Assembly (NCBI GenBank): GCA_020444245.1
Contig: JAHLLI010000022.1
Span: 25,672-89,671, forward strand
DNA from: Actinomycetales bacterium
GTDB taxonomy: Bacteria; Actinomycetota; Actinomycetes; Actinomycetales; Cellulomonadaceae
Length of the DNA: 64,000 nt
Direction of reading: 5' to 3'
Shown: positions 8,442 to 16,442 of the stretch, piece after piece
Position numbering within the stretch: position 1 is the first letter of the stretch
How the letters are laid out: the number at the start of each line of letters is the position of its first letter
Program-made: the position numbers and the translations under genes
The notes under the pieces: model-generated
Database searches by the model: none
The model's input: only the letters and a program-made list of their open reading frames with translations
What the model was told of the DNA's origin: nothing

Positions 8442-10178
8442 TCAGGCGAGGCCGAGCGCCTCGCTCGGTGCGGCCAGCGGGGCGTCTGCGGCGCTGTCGT
8501 CGTAGAACGTCTCGACGGCGCCGATCACCGTCCCGCTGTTGTCGCGCAGCGCGCTCGCGTGCACGACCACCGGCACGAGGTGCCCCTTGCTGTGGTGCAG
8601 CCACACCTTGGCGGTCCGCTCGCGGCCGTCGGTGATCGTGTCGAGCAGCGGGCACCGGTCGCCGCAGAGCACCTGGCCCGACCGGTCGACGTGCCACAGC
8701 AGACCGTCCGAGCACGTGCGGCCGATGACCTCCTCGGCGCGGTAGCCGGCGATCTGCTCGGCCGCCGCGGTCCACGAGAGGATGCGGCGCTCGGTGTCGA
8801 CGACGTAGCACGCCTGGGCCGAGCGGTGCTGGTCCGCGGGCTCGCCGCTCGTACGGGGCCGCGGCACGCTCGCGAACGGCACGACGACGGGGGCGGCGGG
8901 GGCGGTGCGGGACAGGGTCGCGATCACGTCCTCGACGCTGGTGGCGCGGGCGAAGTGCCAGCCCTGGGCGTACCCGCAGCCCATGGAGTGCAGGGCGTCG
9001 GCCTGCAGGGGGGTCTCGACGCCCTCGGCGACCACCAGGAGCCCCAGGTCCCTGGCCATGGAGATGGTGGAGGCCACGGCCGTGCCCAGGCGCGCGTCCT
9101 CCGGCAGCCGTGAGGTCAGGGCCCGGTCCAGCTTGATGGCGCTGAGCGGGAGGGAGAGCAGCCGCGTGAGCGACGAGTGGCCCGAGCCGTAGTCGTCCAG
9201 CGCGACCCGGATGCCGGCCTCGTCGAGCGTGGCGAGCTGGATGACGGCGGCCACGGGGTCCACGAACGCGGTGGTCTCGGTGACCTCGACGACGAGCTTG
9301 TCGGGGCCCAGGCCCCGGGCGCTCACATCGTCCAGCAGCTCGGCCGCGAACTGGGAGCGGGCCAGCTCGATGGGCGAGATGTTGACGCTGAGCAGGATCT
9401 CCGCGGTGGCCGGGCCGAGCCGGTGGATCCGCGCCAGGGCGTCCAGCGCCTGCTGGCGCATGTGGCGGCCCACGGGCAGCATGAGCCCGCTCGCCTCGAC
9501 CACCGGCAGGAAGTCGCCCGGAGCGATCACGCCCGCCTCGGGGTGCTCCCAGCGGATCAGGGCCTCGACGGCCACGGTGGTGCCGGTGGGCAGGTCGACG
9601 ATCGGCTGGAGGAAGGGGACCAGCTCGCCGGCCTCGAGGGCCTGGCGGATCCGGGTGGGCTCGATCGTGCTCGAGGGCTTCAGGGTGCGCCCGCCCCACG
9701 AGTCCAGCCGGTGCAGCTCGAGCCGCGTCATGACGTGGTCCGCGAGCACCCGCAGGCTTGCGATGTGCTGGTCGTCCAGGGCCAGCGGCGCGTCGTGGTG
9801 CACCGCCAGGACGCCCAGCGGCAGCCCGTCGCGACCCACGAGCGGGACGGCGGCGAAGGCGCGCAGGGGGCCGTCCTCGTAGGTGAACGGGTGGTCGTCG
9901 AGCGCGCCGATCGGGATGTCGTTGATCACCACGGGCTCGCCGCGTTCGACCGCCGGGGCCGAGATCGACTTGGCCCGCGGGATCGGCGTCAGGGGCGCGC
10001 CGTGCGTGGAGTGCACCTCGACCCGGTCCTCGACGAGGAAGCCGACGGCCGCGGAGCGTGTGCCGCAGACCTGTGCCGCGAGGGCCGCGATGTCACTGAG
10101 GTCGGGACCGCCGCCGCCCAGCACACCGTAGGTGAGCAGCGACTCGAGTCGGTCGAGCTCACGGACCAGGTCGGACAC
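8442..10178 (-). CDS. GAF-EAL-PAS protein, cyclic-di-GMP phosphodiesterase
   Basis: It probably hydrolyses cyclic di-GMP under control of two sensory domains. A GAF domain covers about residues 15-155, an EAL domain about 175-415, and a PAS-like domain about 455-560. EAL catalytic residues are present: the EAL signature in VEALIRWEHPE, the Asn in SVNISPIEL, the Glu in VEVTETTA, the Asp pair in ALDDYGSGHSSL, the Lys in IKLDRAL, the Glu in AEGVET and the Gln in YAQGWHF. No GGDEF domain is present. The C-terminal PAS after an EAL is an unusual order. It lacks membrane segments, so it should be cytoplasmic. The start is a GTG with a GGAGG eight bases upstream. Confidence 0.88.
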   Translation of the reverse strand: MSDLVRELDRLESLLTYGVLGGGGPDLSDIAALAAQVCGTRSAAVGFLVEDRVEVHSTHGAPLTPIPRAKSISAPAVERGEPVVINDIPIGALDDHPFTYEDGPLRAFAAVPLVGRDGLPLGVLAVHHDAPLALDDQHIASLRVLADHVMTRLELHRLDSWGGRTLKPSSTIEPTRIRQALEAGELVPFLQPIVDLPTGTTVAVEALIRWEHPEAGVIAPGDFLPVVEASGLMLPVGRHMRQQALDALARIHRLGPATAEILLSVNISPIELARSQFAAELLDDVSARGLGPDKLVVEVTETTAFVDPVAAVIQLATLDEAGIRVALDDYGSGHSSLTRLLSLPLSAIKLDRALTSRLPEDARLGTAVASTISMARDLGLLVVAEGVETPLQADALHSMGCGYAQGWHFARATSVEDVIATLSRTAPAAPVVVPFASVPRPRTSGEPADQHRSAQACYVVDTERRILSWTAAAEQIAGYRAEEVIGRTCSDGLLWHVDRSGQVLCGDRCPLLDTITDGRERTAKVWLHHSKGHLVPVVVHASALRDNSGTVIGAVETFYDDSAADAPLAAPSEALGLA

Positions 10179-10320
10179 GCACGAACCTCCGAGCGAGGGA
10201 TACCGGCCCCTACGTCATCGGTCGCCGAACGGGTCTCCCTGAGCGATTCGGGGCCGCGGATCTGCGTCGATGCGCCCACGGAGGCTGGCGCCGGCGGCGT
10301 CGGAGGGGGTCTGCGAGGGG

Positions 10321-11178
10321 TCAGGCGACCTCGATGCTGCGGCGGGCCAGGCCCCACCAGAAGCCGTCGAGCGCGGTGGTCGCGGGGGTGCCGGGCTCGG
10401 TCGCGGCGCCCAGGGTGAGGAACAGCGGGGTGAAGTGCTCGACGGTGGGGTGGGCGTAGGGCATGCCGGGGGCGCGGTCGCGGTAGGCGGCGAGCTCGTC
10501 GACGTCGCCGCGGGCGAGCGCGTCGGCCGCCCAGGCGTCGAAGTCGGCGGACCAGGTGGGGACCGCGTCGAGGTCGCCCCACTGGAGGAACGGCAGCCCG
10601 TGGGTGAGGAACCCGGAGCCGACCACCAGGACGCCCTGCTCGCGCAGGGCCCGCAGGCGCCGACCCAGGTCCAGGAGCCGGGTGGGCTCGTGGGTGGGCA
10701 TGCTCAGCTGGAGCACGGGCACTGTGGCGTCGGGGTACATCGCGAGCAGCGGCACCCACGCGCCGTGGTCCAGGCCGCGCGAGGTGTGCTGGTGCAGGGG
10801 CTCGGAGTCCGGCAGGACGGCGCGCACCAGGGTGGCGAGGCCGTGGGCGTCGGGGGTGTCGTAGCGCAGGCGGTAGTACATCGGGTCGAACCCGCCGAAG
10901 TCGTAGACCAGCCCCGCGCGGCCGTCGGTGGTGGACAGCGCCAAGGGCGCGGACTCCCAGTGGGCGGAGACGATGAGGATCGCCCGCGGGGTCGGCAGGC
11001 GGCGGGCCCAGGCGTGCAGGTCGTCCATCCAGCCGGCGTCCTCGAGCAGCGGCGGGGCGCCGTGGGAGAGGTACAGCGCGGGCAGCGGGCCGTCGGCCGG
11101 GGTCCACGGGTGGCGCGGCACGGCTGCGTCGAGCCGTGCCGCGCGCTCGCGGAACGCCACGTAGGGGTGGGTGGGCAT
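10321..11178 (-). CDS. Class III extradiol dioxygenase family protein (DODA/YgiD-like)
   Basis: A 285-residue protein of the class III extradiol ring-cleavage (LigB/DODA) family, related to 4,5-DOPA dioxygenase YgiD. Conserved metal-site histidine segments are visible: LYLSHGAPPLL near the N-terminus, LIVSAHWESAP, then the segments DAHGLATLVRA and RGLDHGAWVPLLAMYPDATV. It is expected to use a non-haem divalent metal ion to open catechol-type rings; the substrate is unknown. It begins 13 bases after the reductase gene stop, in the same orientation, so the two form an operon controlled from the MarR intergenic region. Together they could handle quinone or catechol stress (inference). Confidence 0.82.
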   Translation of the reverse strand: MPTHPYVAFRERAARLDAAVPRHPWTPADGPLPALYLSHGAPPLLEDAGWMDDLHAWARRLPTPRAILIVSAHWESAPLALSTTDGRAGLVYDFGGFDPMYYRLRYDTPDAHGLATLVRAVLPDSEPLHQHTSRGLDHGAWVPLLAMYPDATVPVLQLSMPTHEPTRLLDLGRRLRALREQGVLVVGSGFLTHGLPFLQWGDLDAVPTWSADFDAWAADALARGDVDELAAYRDRAPGMPYAHPTVEHFTPLFLTLGAATEPGTPATTALDGFWWGLARRSIEVA

Positions 11179-11191
11179 GGTCAGGCGGCTC

Positions 11192-11764
11192 TCAGGCGGC
11201 CAGGTTGAACCCGCTGGTCCACGTCGTCTTCTCGCCGGCGGCCAGGGTGATCTGCAGGAAGCCGATGGCCTCGAGCTCGCGGGCGCGCTTGAGCGAGCCG
11301 GCGTCGACCGGGTGCAGGCCGCCCGCGGCGACGACCTCGGCGAGGGTCGCCTTGGCGTCCGCGTCGTCACCGGCGATGAGGACGGTGGTGGGCTGGGCCA
11401 GGACCTCACCCGCGGCGAGGGCACCGGCGAACGTGGTGTTGAACGCCTTGAGCACGCGCGCGGTGGGCAGCGCGGCGGCGATCTCAGCGGCGGCCGAGGA
11501 GTCGGCCGGGACTGTCAGGCCGTCGAAGGTGGCGAAGTCGACCGGGTTGGTCAGGTCGACCACGATCTTGCCGGCCAGCGCGTCGCCGTAGGTGGCCAGG
11601 ACGTCGGACAGCGAGCCGTAGGGGACGGCGAGGACGACGACGTCGGTCTGGGCCGGGACGGTCTCGCCGCGCTTGACCGGGGTGTGCGGCGTGCCGCCGC
11701 GGGTCAGGACGGCGTCGAGGGCCTGGCCCATGTTGCCGGTGCCGATGATGCTCACGTGCGTCAT
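11192..11764 (-). CDS. NADPH-dependent F420 reductase-like NAD(P)-binding protein
   Basis: A 190-residue Rossmann-fold protein with the N-terminal dinucleotide motif in HVSIIGTGNMGQALDAVL and the later blocks VVVLAVPYGSLSDVL, KIVVDLTNPVDF and RVLKAFNTTFAG. These are typical of the short family related to F420H2:NADP oxidoreductase (Fno) and YrrD/NADP-oxidoreductase-coenzyme-F420 dependent proteins. Actual use of F420 cannot be decided from the sequence. It is the first gene of a two-gene operon with the dioxygenase, and divergent from the MarR gene. Confidence 0.82.
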   Translation of the reverse strand: MTHVSIIGTGNMGQALDAVLTRGGTPHTPVKRGETVPAQTDVVVLAVPYGSLSDVLATYGDALAGKIVVDLTNPVDFATFDGLTVPADSSAAAEIAAALPTARVLKAFNTTFAGALAAGEVLAQPTTVLIAGDDADAKATLAEVVAAGGLHPVDAGSLKRARELEAIGFLQITLAAGEKTTWTSGFNLAA

Positions 11765-11806
11765 GAGGTGCTCCTTGGGGTGGGCGGCCGGGGTTGCCGG
11801 CGATTG

Positions 11807-11820
11807 GTTGAAGTGACAAC
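11807..11820. promoter_or_regulatory. Operator-like inverted repeat 1 (MarR/reductase intergenic region)
   Basis: GTTGAAGTGACAAC has GTTG/CAAC arms. Its pattern strongly resembles the second site at 11841-11854, with both reading [CG]TTGAAG[CT]G[AT]CAA[CG]. It lies in the upstream region of the reductase gene and is a candidate site for the divergently encoded MarR protein. Confidence 0.55.
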
Positions 11821-11840
11821 TAAGACGCTACGTCTGATTG

Positions 11841-11854
11841 CTTGAAGCGTCAAG
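11841..11854. promoter_or_regulatory. Operator-like inverted repeat 2 (MarR/reductase intergenic region)
   Basis: CTTGAAGCGTCAAG has perfect CTTGA/TCAAG arms. It lies 34 bases centre to centre from repeat 1 and just upstream of the -10 box TACGAT (11863-11868) of the MarR gene, whose ATG at 11875 then looks leaderless. Binding here would repress the regulator's own promoter. Confidence 0.55.
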
Positions 11855-11874
11855 TTATTCGCTACGATGGGGTC

Positions 11875-12372
11875 ATGACGCGCTGGCTGACCGACGACGA
11901 GCTGCAGGCCTGGATCCGACTGGTCGCGGTGGTGGAGCTGCTGCCCGGGACGCTCGAGCAGCAGCTGCGGCGCGACTCGGACCTGTCGCACTTCGAGTAC
12001 TTCGTCATGGCGATGCTCTCCGAGGCGCCCGGGCGGCGGCTGCGGATGACCGCTCTGGCGGCACGCGCGAACGCGACGCTGTCGCGGCTGTCGCACGTGG
12101 TGAGCAGGCTGGAGGCGCGCGGACTGGTGGAGCGGGCGCCGTGCCCGGAGGACGGGCGCGCGACCAACGCGCTGCTCACGGAGGCGGGGTGGGAGGTCGT
12201 GGTGGCCGCGGCGCCCGGGCACGTGGAGCAGGTGCGGCGCGTGGTGTTCGACGCGCTCGAGCCCGAGCAGGTGGGGCAGCTGCGGGCGATCGGCGACGCG
12301 ATCCTGGGGCGGCTGGACCCGGACGGGGTGATCACGGCGCCGTACTCGCGGCCGCAGGGGGAGCGGGCGTAG
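11875..12372 (+). CDS. MarR family transcriptional regulator
   Basis: A 165-residue winged-helix regulator. The DNA-binding core is RLRMTALAARANATLSRLSH followed by RLEARGLVERAPCPEDGRAT, which carries the recognition helix and the wing with the conserved acidic/arginine residues of MarR proteins. The ATG at 11875 lies six bases after the TACGAT box; a TTG at 11842 in frame falls inside operator repeat 2 and is rejected. It is divergent from the reductase-dioxygenase operon and is likely to repress it until an aromatic or reactive ligand is present (inference from layout and from MarR family behaviour). Confidence 0.88.
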   Translation: MTRWLTDDELQAWIRLVAVVELLPGTLEQQLRRDSDLSHFEYFVMAMLSEAPGRRLRMTALAARANATLSRLSHVVSRLEARGLVERAPCPEDGRATNALLTEAGWEVVVAAAPGHVEQVRRVVFDALEPEQVGQLRAIGDAILGRLDPDGVITAPYSRPQGERA

Positions 12373-12449
12373 GGCTGGGTGTTGGGGGTGGCGCCGGCTC
12401 GTGGGCGGCTGGGGGCGCGGGCGGCCTGACGGGGCGCGGCGGCGGACGG

Positions 12450-12465
12450 TAGGTTGCCCCGCGTG
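12450..12465 (+). promoter_or_regulatory. -10 box for a leaderless start
   Basis: TAGGTT (12450-12455) matches TANNNT and ends seven bases before GTG 12463, with no ribosome binding site between. Confidence 0.5.
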
Positions 12466-13308
12466 AGCAGCGCGGCAGCCGGAGTCTCGTCCCAGTCGAT
12501 CTCCACCGCGGTGCTCGTCGGCGGCGTCCTGGTGCTGGTGGTGGGAGGCGCGCTCGGCCTGATCAGCCGGCGGCTGCTGCGCGGCCGGTCGAGCCTGAGC
12601 ACGTCGGGCGCGGTGCTCGCGGGGATCGTCGGTGCGCTGCTCGGCCTCGTGGTGACCCAGCTGGTCACCGGCAACCCGAGCACGCCGCACCCATGGGTGC
12701 TGCTGGGGCTGGCGCCGGCCGGCACCGTGGTGGTGCTGCTGCTGGCCGAGGCGCTGGTGCGCCGGCCCGTGCCGGACGCCGAGGCGCTGGTGGCCGCGGG
12801 GGAGTCGGCGTCGGTCGAGTTCAAGTCCACCGCGCGGCACAACCTGCACACCGGCCAGCGCGACGACCGCATGGAGGCGGTGATCGCCAAGACGATCGCC
12901 GGGTTCCTCAATGGCCGCGGCGGGACGCTGCTGATCGGGGTGGACGACGCGGGCGCAGTGCTGGGGCTGGACGACGACCTGCAGTACATGAAGGCGCCGG
13001 ATCTGGACCGGTACGAGCTGTGGCTGCACGACTTCCTCACGGGGGCGTTGGGGGCGCCGGCGGTGGGGCTGCTGCGGGTGACCTTCCCGCGGGTGCACGG
13101 GCGCGAGGTGTGTCGGGTGGACGCCGCGCCGTCGCCGCGGCCCGTGTTCGTCAGCGGGAAGGGCAAGGGCGGGGGCCAGCGGGTCACGTTCTACGCGCGG
13201 CTGGGGAACTCGACGCGTGAGCTGGGGGTGGCGGACGCGATCGACTACGCGGCCGACCACTTCGGGGCGCGCGGGTGGCGGGTGCGGAGGGCGCGGGGCG
13301 GGGCCTGA
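12463..13308 (+). CDS. Membrane protein with AlbA_2 (Schlafen-like) putative DNA-binding domain
   Basis: A 281-residue protein with three N-terminal membrane segments (TAVLVGGVLVLVVGGALGLI, GAVLAGIVGALLGLVVTQLV, WVLLGLAPAGTVVVLLLAEA), then an AlbA_2 domain from about residue 110. The domain shows SVEFKSTARHNL, MEAVIAKTIAGFLNGRGGTL and LIGVDDAGAVLGLDDD, the usual E-F-K and GG-L-x-I-G-V-D-D hallmarks. Soluble AlbA_2 proteins are linked to nucleic-acid binding or ATP-binding; a membrane-anchored version suggests a signalling or defence-like role, which is unproven. A leaderless start at GTG 12463 is likely. Confidence 0.75.
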   Translation: MSSAAAGVSSQSISTAVLVGGVLVLVVGGALGLISRRLLRGRSSLSTSGAVLAGIVGALLGLVVTQLVTGNPSTPHPWVLLGLAPAGTVVVLLLAEALVRRPVPDAEALVAAGESASVEFKSTARHNLHTGQRDDRMEAVIAKTIAGFLNGRGGTLLIGVDDAGAVLGLDDDLQYMKAPDLDRYELWLHDFLTGALGAPAVGLLRVTFPRVHGREVCRVDAAPSPRPVFVSGKGKGGGQRVTFYARLGNSTRELGVADAIDYAADHFGARGWRVRRARGGA

Positions 13309-13389
13309 GGCGTCGTCCGGCTCGTGAGACCTGTCCAGGCCCTGGGACCGGGCAGTCCTCCCCAGAGGCGATCACCGTTCGGCTGTGCC

Positions 13390-13395
13390 TACGGT
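13390..13395 (+). promoter_or_regulatory. Possible -10 box of the CsbD gene
   Basis: TACGGT fits TANNNT and would place the transcript start near 13402, giving a leader of about 22 bases with the AGGGA ribosome binding site at 13412-13416. Confidence 0.35.
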
Positions 13396-13423
13396 GCCCG
13401 CTTCCTAGGGAAGGGATATGACC

Positions 13424-13594
13424 ATGGGTGTCGAGGACAAGGCTCGCAATGCCGCCGAGAAGGCCGAGGGCAAGGTCAAGGAGGCCGTGGGCTCGGCCAC
13501 CGACGACCGCGAGCTCGAGGCCGAGGGCAAGGCGAAGCAGACCGAGGCCGACCTGAAGCAGGGCGCGGAGAAGGTCAAGGACGCGTTCAAGTGA
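13424..13594 (+). CDS. CsbD family stress protein
   Basis: A 56-residue, highly charged helical protein, MGVEDKARNAAEKAEGKVKE at its start, with the repeating A-x-G-K-x-K/E pattern typical of CsbD. CsbD proteins are induced by general stress in many bacteria; their molecular role is not known. The ATG at 13424 is preferred over 13418 because AGGGA (13412-13416) is seven bases before the former and only one before the latter. It is followed by a strong terminator. Confidence 0.88.
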   Translation: MGVEDKARNAAEKAEGKVKEAVGSATDDRELEAEGKAKQTEADLKQGAEKVKDAFK

Positions 13595-13600
13595 GGGGAC

Positions 13601-13624
13601 CGGCGCGCCCTTCGGGGCGCGTCG
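13601..13624 (+). terminator. Terminator after csbD-like gene
   Basis: CGCGCCC (13604-13610) and GGGCGCG (13615-13621) form a stem with a stable TTCG tetraloop, extended outward by further pairs to 13601 and 13624. It begins seven bases after the stop codon. Confidence 0.75.
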
Positions 13625-13684
13625 GTGTTGTGGGCGCGGGGTGTGGCTCGGAGGTGGGGCGTCGTGGGCGGCGGGAGCCGCGAT

Positions 13685-13713
13685 TTGGCGTCCTGGCTCA
13701 GGTCACGTAACCT
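13685..13713 (+). promoter_or_regulatory. Promoter of the initiator tRNA gene
   Basis: TTGGCG (13685-13690) and TAACCT (13708-13713), separated by 17 bases, form a plausible -35/-10 pair ending 12 bases before the mature tRNA 5' end. Confidence 0.5.
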
Positions 13714-13725
13714 TGAGTGTCCCGA

Positions 13726-13799
13726 CGCGGGGTGGAGCAGTTCGGTAGCTCGCTGGGCTCATAACCCAGAGGTCGCAGGTTCAAATCCTGCCCCCGCTA
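13726..13799 (+). tRNA. Initiator tRNA-fMet, anticodon CAT; likely ICE attachment site
   Basis: All four arms fold. The anticodon CAT is at 13760-13762. Three consecutive G:C pairs in the anticodon stem (GGG at 13755-13757, CCC at 13765-13767) and the unpaired first position (C13726 opposite T13798) mark it as the initiator rather than the elongator tRNA. The T-arm is GCAGG / CCTGC with the TTCAAAT loop. CCA is not encoded. Conserved core genes lie on its 5' side and accessory genes with excisionase and conjugation functions on its 3' side, so its 3' end is a probable integration site. No second copy of the 3' end was seen in the window. Confidence 0.95.
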
Positions 13800-13817
13800 C
13801 TTATGAAGGTGCAGGTC

Positions 13818-13853
13818 AGAGGCCCTTTCGATCTTCGGATCGGGAGGGCCTCT
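13818..13853 (+). terminator. Long hairpin terminator after tRNA-fMet
   Basis: AGAGGCCCT (13818-13826) pairs with AGGGCCTCT (13845-13853); the stem continues through two G-T pairs to CGATC/GATCG around a TTCG loop. The 16-pair stem lies 18 bases after the tRNA end. Confidence 0.8.
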
Positions 13854-13861
13854 GGCGTTCC

Positions 13862-13880
13862 GGTATGCAAATGGTATGCA
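13862..13880. repeat. GGTATGCA direct repeat just inside the element edge
   Basis: GGTATGCA occurs at 13862-13869 and 13873-13880, 11 bases apart. Short tandem motifs of this kind close to a tRNA attachment site can be integrase arm-binding sites or the remnant of an integrase 3' end; here it is only a suggestion. The rest of 13854-14083 has no gene that I can support. TAGGTT (14030-14035) may be the -10 box of the following gene. Confidence 0.35.
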
Positions 13881-14083
13881 GGCGCTGCCAGTGGGCCGCT
13901 CTGGACTGGCGTGGACCGCGAGGGAACACAGAGGCCTCGCGAGGCCGAGATCTGCCGAGTGGGCGCTGGCATCCGCCACCCGGACACGCCGATGTGGTGA
14001 CCATCTCGAGAGGTCTGCCGTGCCGCCGCTAGGTTGAGAGCGTGGTCCGCGCAGTCGAGCGGCCGATGTCGTAGGGGGATCCT

Positions 14084-15583
14084 GTGCCTCGGGTGCCTGA
14101 GGTAGTGCGGAAGGTCGCCGTCAGCGCGCTGTCGCTTGACCTCAACAACTTCCGGTTCGCTGTCGAGCAGCCCGATGAGTCAATGGCATTCAACTACCTC
14201 TTCGAGAACGAAGAGGTGACCGCAGTCGCCTACTCACTGCTTCGAGAGGGCTACACGACCAACGAGGTTCCGCTCGTAGTCGAGGAAGGCGGGCGGTACG
14301 TCGTACTTGAGGCGAACCGGCGCGTGAGCGCCCTGCGTGCCCTCCGCGACCCATCGCTCGTCCCGAGCCACCGGCACCAGCTTGAGACGCTGCTGAGGCG
14401 GCACCAGGCCGACGCAGATGAACTGCCCGACGAGATCTACGTGACGGTGTATCCGGATCGCCAGACTGCGGCGCCGGTGTTGGCCCGCCTCCACATTGGC
14501 GAGGACAAGAAGCGCTGGGGCCTCGACGAGCAGGCCAAGTTCGTGCTGGCGCAGCTGGCTGGTGGAGCGGACGTCAAGACGCTGAAGGCCACCCTGACCG
14601 GGATCAAGGATGTCGTGCGCCTTGCCCGGATGGGACGGGTGCGGGAGGCGTTGCAGAGGACGACGTTCACCGATCCCGCGATCCGCGAGTACGCACTGGG
14701 ACAAGACCTGAAGATGTCGGCGTTCGAGTATGCCTACCGAGATCGACAGATCCGTCCACTGCTCGGCTTCGAGTTCGACGACGAGGGCAACGTGACTTCC
14801 CGCCCCGAGAGTCCTCAGCAGATCGCCGTCCTTGAGCGGGTTCTGCGAGGGTTCCAGACCGGTGAGCTGAGTACACGAAGGGTCCTCAACGCGAAGAAGG
14901 GTGAGCCAGGCAGGGCGTACGACGAGCTCGTCGATGAGTTGCGGTCTCTCTCTGGTGTCCCGGGTCCTGCCCCCTCGCCAGCTGCGGTCGGTGCACCTCG
15001 TGGGGATGGCTCGACCGGTCCAGCATTGAGCGGCTCGCCGAAGGCCCCGCTGGCGGCCGGGGCATCGAACGACGCCGCCCCCGGAGCGCCAGCCCCGCGC
15101 GAGGACACTCCGTCCGTTCAGTCAACGGTCGGCCCGAACAACCCCGATACCAAGGGCAAGCTCGTCGTGGCCGTCGACTACTCCTCGGCCCCGGCCGGCC
15201 TTCAGAAGCGGTTCATTGAGTTGCGGCGCATCGACATCGTCGGCCATCCGGCGGCGGCCGCGATGCTGCTCAGGTCGGTGGTCGAATCGTCGATCAAGTA
15301 CCACTACACGTCCCGCGGCAACCATCAGGTGTCCGGGACGATCGGGCAGGTGGTGCCAACTCTGGCGAACGACTACCTGAGGCTGAGGTCCCTGGCGCGC
15401 TCGATCCAACTGCTACAGAACGCCCTCTCGCCCAGGGATCGCCCGGGGTCGGGCTCTTGGTTCAACGGCGCCAGCCACGACCCGACGATGGTCGTCAAGT
15501 CGCAGGACGTGCGAGACGCGTGGCAGGAACTTGAACCGCTGGTGCGGTTCCTCCTCCAACCTCCGTCGCCCCAGACCCCCTGA
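14084..15583 (+). CDS. ParB-like nuclease-domain protein with unrecognised C-terminal domain
   Basis: The N-terminal 100 residues resemble a ParB/sulfiredoxin-type domain: a short strand (VSALSLDLNNFRF), an NEEVTAVAYSLLREG helix, PLVVEEGGRYVVLEANRRVS and AL-rich helix, where ANRR replaces the usual GERR box. A helical middle follows, then a Pro/Ala/Ser-rich linker (about residues 295-355) and a C-terminal helical domain of about 140 residues (RIDIVGHPAAAAMLLRSVVE, later NGASHDP). The C-terminal part looks like effector-type helical domains fused to sensors in defence genes, but no match is certain. It converges on the Dam methylase gene with an 89-base overlap of coding ends. GTG 14084 has a GGGGGA eight bases upstream. 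Confidence 0.6.
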   Translation: MPRVPEVVRKVAVSALSLDLNNFRFAVEQPDESMAFNYLFENEEVTAVAYSLLREGYTTNEVPLVVEEGGRYVVLEANRRVSALRALRDPSLVPSHRHQLETLLRRHQADADELPDEIYVTVYPDRQTAAPVLARLHIGEDKKRWGLDEQAKFVLAQLAGGADVKTLKATLTGIKDVVRLARMGRVREALQRTTFTDPAIREYALGQDLKMSAFEYAYRDRQIRPLLGFEFDDEGNVTSRPESPQQIAVLERVLRGFQTGELSTRRVLNAKKGEPGRAYDELVDELRSLSGVPGPAPSPAAVGAPRGDGSTGPALSGSPKAPLAAGASNDAAPGAPAPREDTPSVQSTVGPNNPDTKGKLVVAVDYSSAPAGLQKRFIELRRIDIVGHPAAAAMLLRSVVESSIKYHYTSRGNHQVSGTIGQVVPTLANDYLRLRSLARSIQLLQNALSPRDRPGSGSWFNGASHDPTMVVKSQDVRDAWQELEPLVRFLLQPPSPQTP

Positions 15584-16442
15584 CCAATGTGCTTGCCACC
15601 ATCGGGGACGCGATCATGAGCTCTCTCGCGAATCCGGGGTGACGTGCCGAGTAGTTGAGCTCGTAGCGGCACTGGAAGTGGCGCTCGTACAGTCTCTCGA
15701 TCAGCGGCGACACGTCGTACGTCATGATCCAGTGCGCGCTCTCGATCTCGTGGATGATCCGCGCCAGCGCTTCATGGTCGCGAGCGTCGAACGCGTTGAG
15801 GTAGAGCTGGGACCCGGCCGCAACATACGGAGGGTCGATGTACATGAACGCCGACGGATCGCGTGCATAGCTGCGAATGACGGTCCGGCCGTCAAGATCG
15901 CTGACCGTAATCCGATCGCCCAGACTCCCGAGCGCAAGGAGCCGCTCAGAGAGGGTCTCGCGGTTGAATCGAGCGTCGATTCTGTATCGCCCCTCCTGGG
16001 CGAGGCCGCCGATGACGCCTCCCCGGAGGACGCCCGATCGGTTTGTGCGGTTGAGGTAGAAGAAGGCGAACCCAAGTTCGAGCGGGTTGCTGGCATCTCC
16101 GGCGCGGTAGATCTCTCGCTGGCGTCGCCATTCGTCGATGGTTAGGGGCGCCGTGCGCACGAGCTCGACGAGGCCCTCGTTTTGCTCGGTGACTGAGCGC
16201 CAGAACGAGTAGACCGCCGGGTCGAAGTCGTTGATGACTAGCCGGTGGACGAGGCCTTGTCGCAGCAGGGCTATGCCCGCGCCGGCCCCGCCGGCGTACG
16301 GCTCGACGTAGACGGGACTAGTAAGGCCAAGGGCGCCGATGATGTCGGCGAAGAGACCGGCGAGCGCCGCCTTTCCACCCGGGTAGCGCAGAGGCGAGAG
16401 CGTCCCGTATCGACGGGACGCTCGTACAGCTAGGTGCTCCAT
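15495..16442 (-). CDS. DNA adenine methylase (Dam/D12 class N6-adenine methyltransferase)
   Basis: It transfers a methyl group from AdoMet to adenine N6 in a short DNA site. The D12 class order is present: SPLRYPGGKAALAGLFADII (AdoMet-binding K/PGGK motif), VEPYAGGAGAGIALL (motif I), VINDFDPAVYSFW, and the catalytic IDPPY in AFMYIDPPYVAAGSQLYL. Total length is 315 residues with the ATG at 16442, 316 from a GTG at 16445. The start overlaps the stop of the zinc-ribbon gene upstream (TGATG arrangement), implying coupled translation. The end overlaps the convergent ParB-like gene. No restriction endonuclease of a matching type is adjacent, so it may be a solitary or protective methylase. Confidence 0.88.
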   Translation of the reverse strand: MEHLAVRASRRYGTLSPLRYPGGKAALAGLFADIIGALGLTSPVYVEPYAGGAGAGIALLRQGLVHRLVINDFDPAVYSFWRSVTEQNEGLVELVRTAPLTIDEWRRQREIYRAGDASNPLELGFAFFYLNRTNRSGVLRGGVIGGLAQEGRYRIDARFNRETLSERLLALGSLGDRITVSDLDGRTVIRSYARDPSAFMYIDPPYVAAGSQLYLNAFDARDHEALARIIHEIESAHWIMTYDVSPLIERLYERHFQCRYELNYSARHPGFARELMIASPMVASTLVRGSGATEVGGGTAPAVQVPATRLARPAT

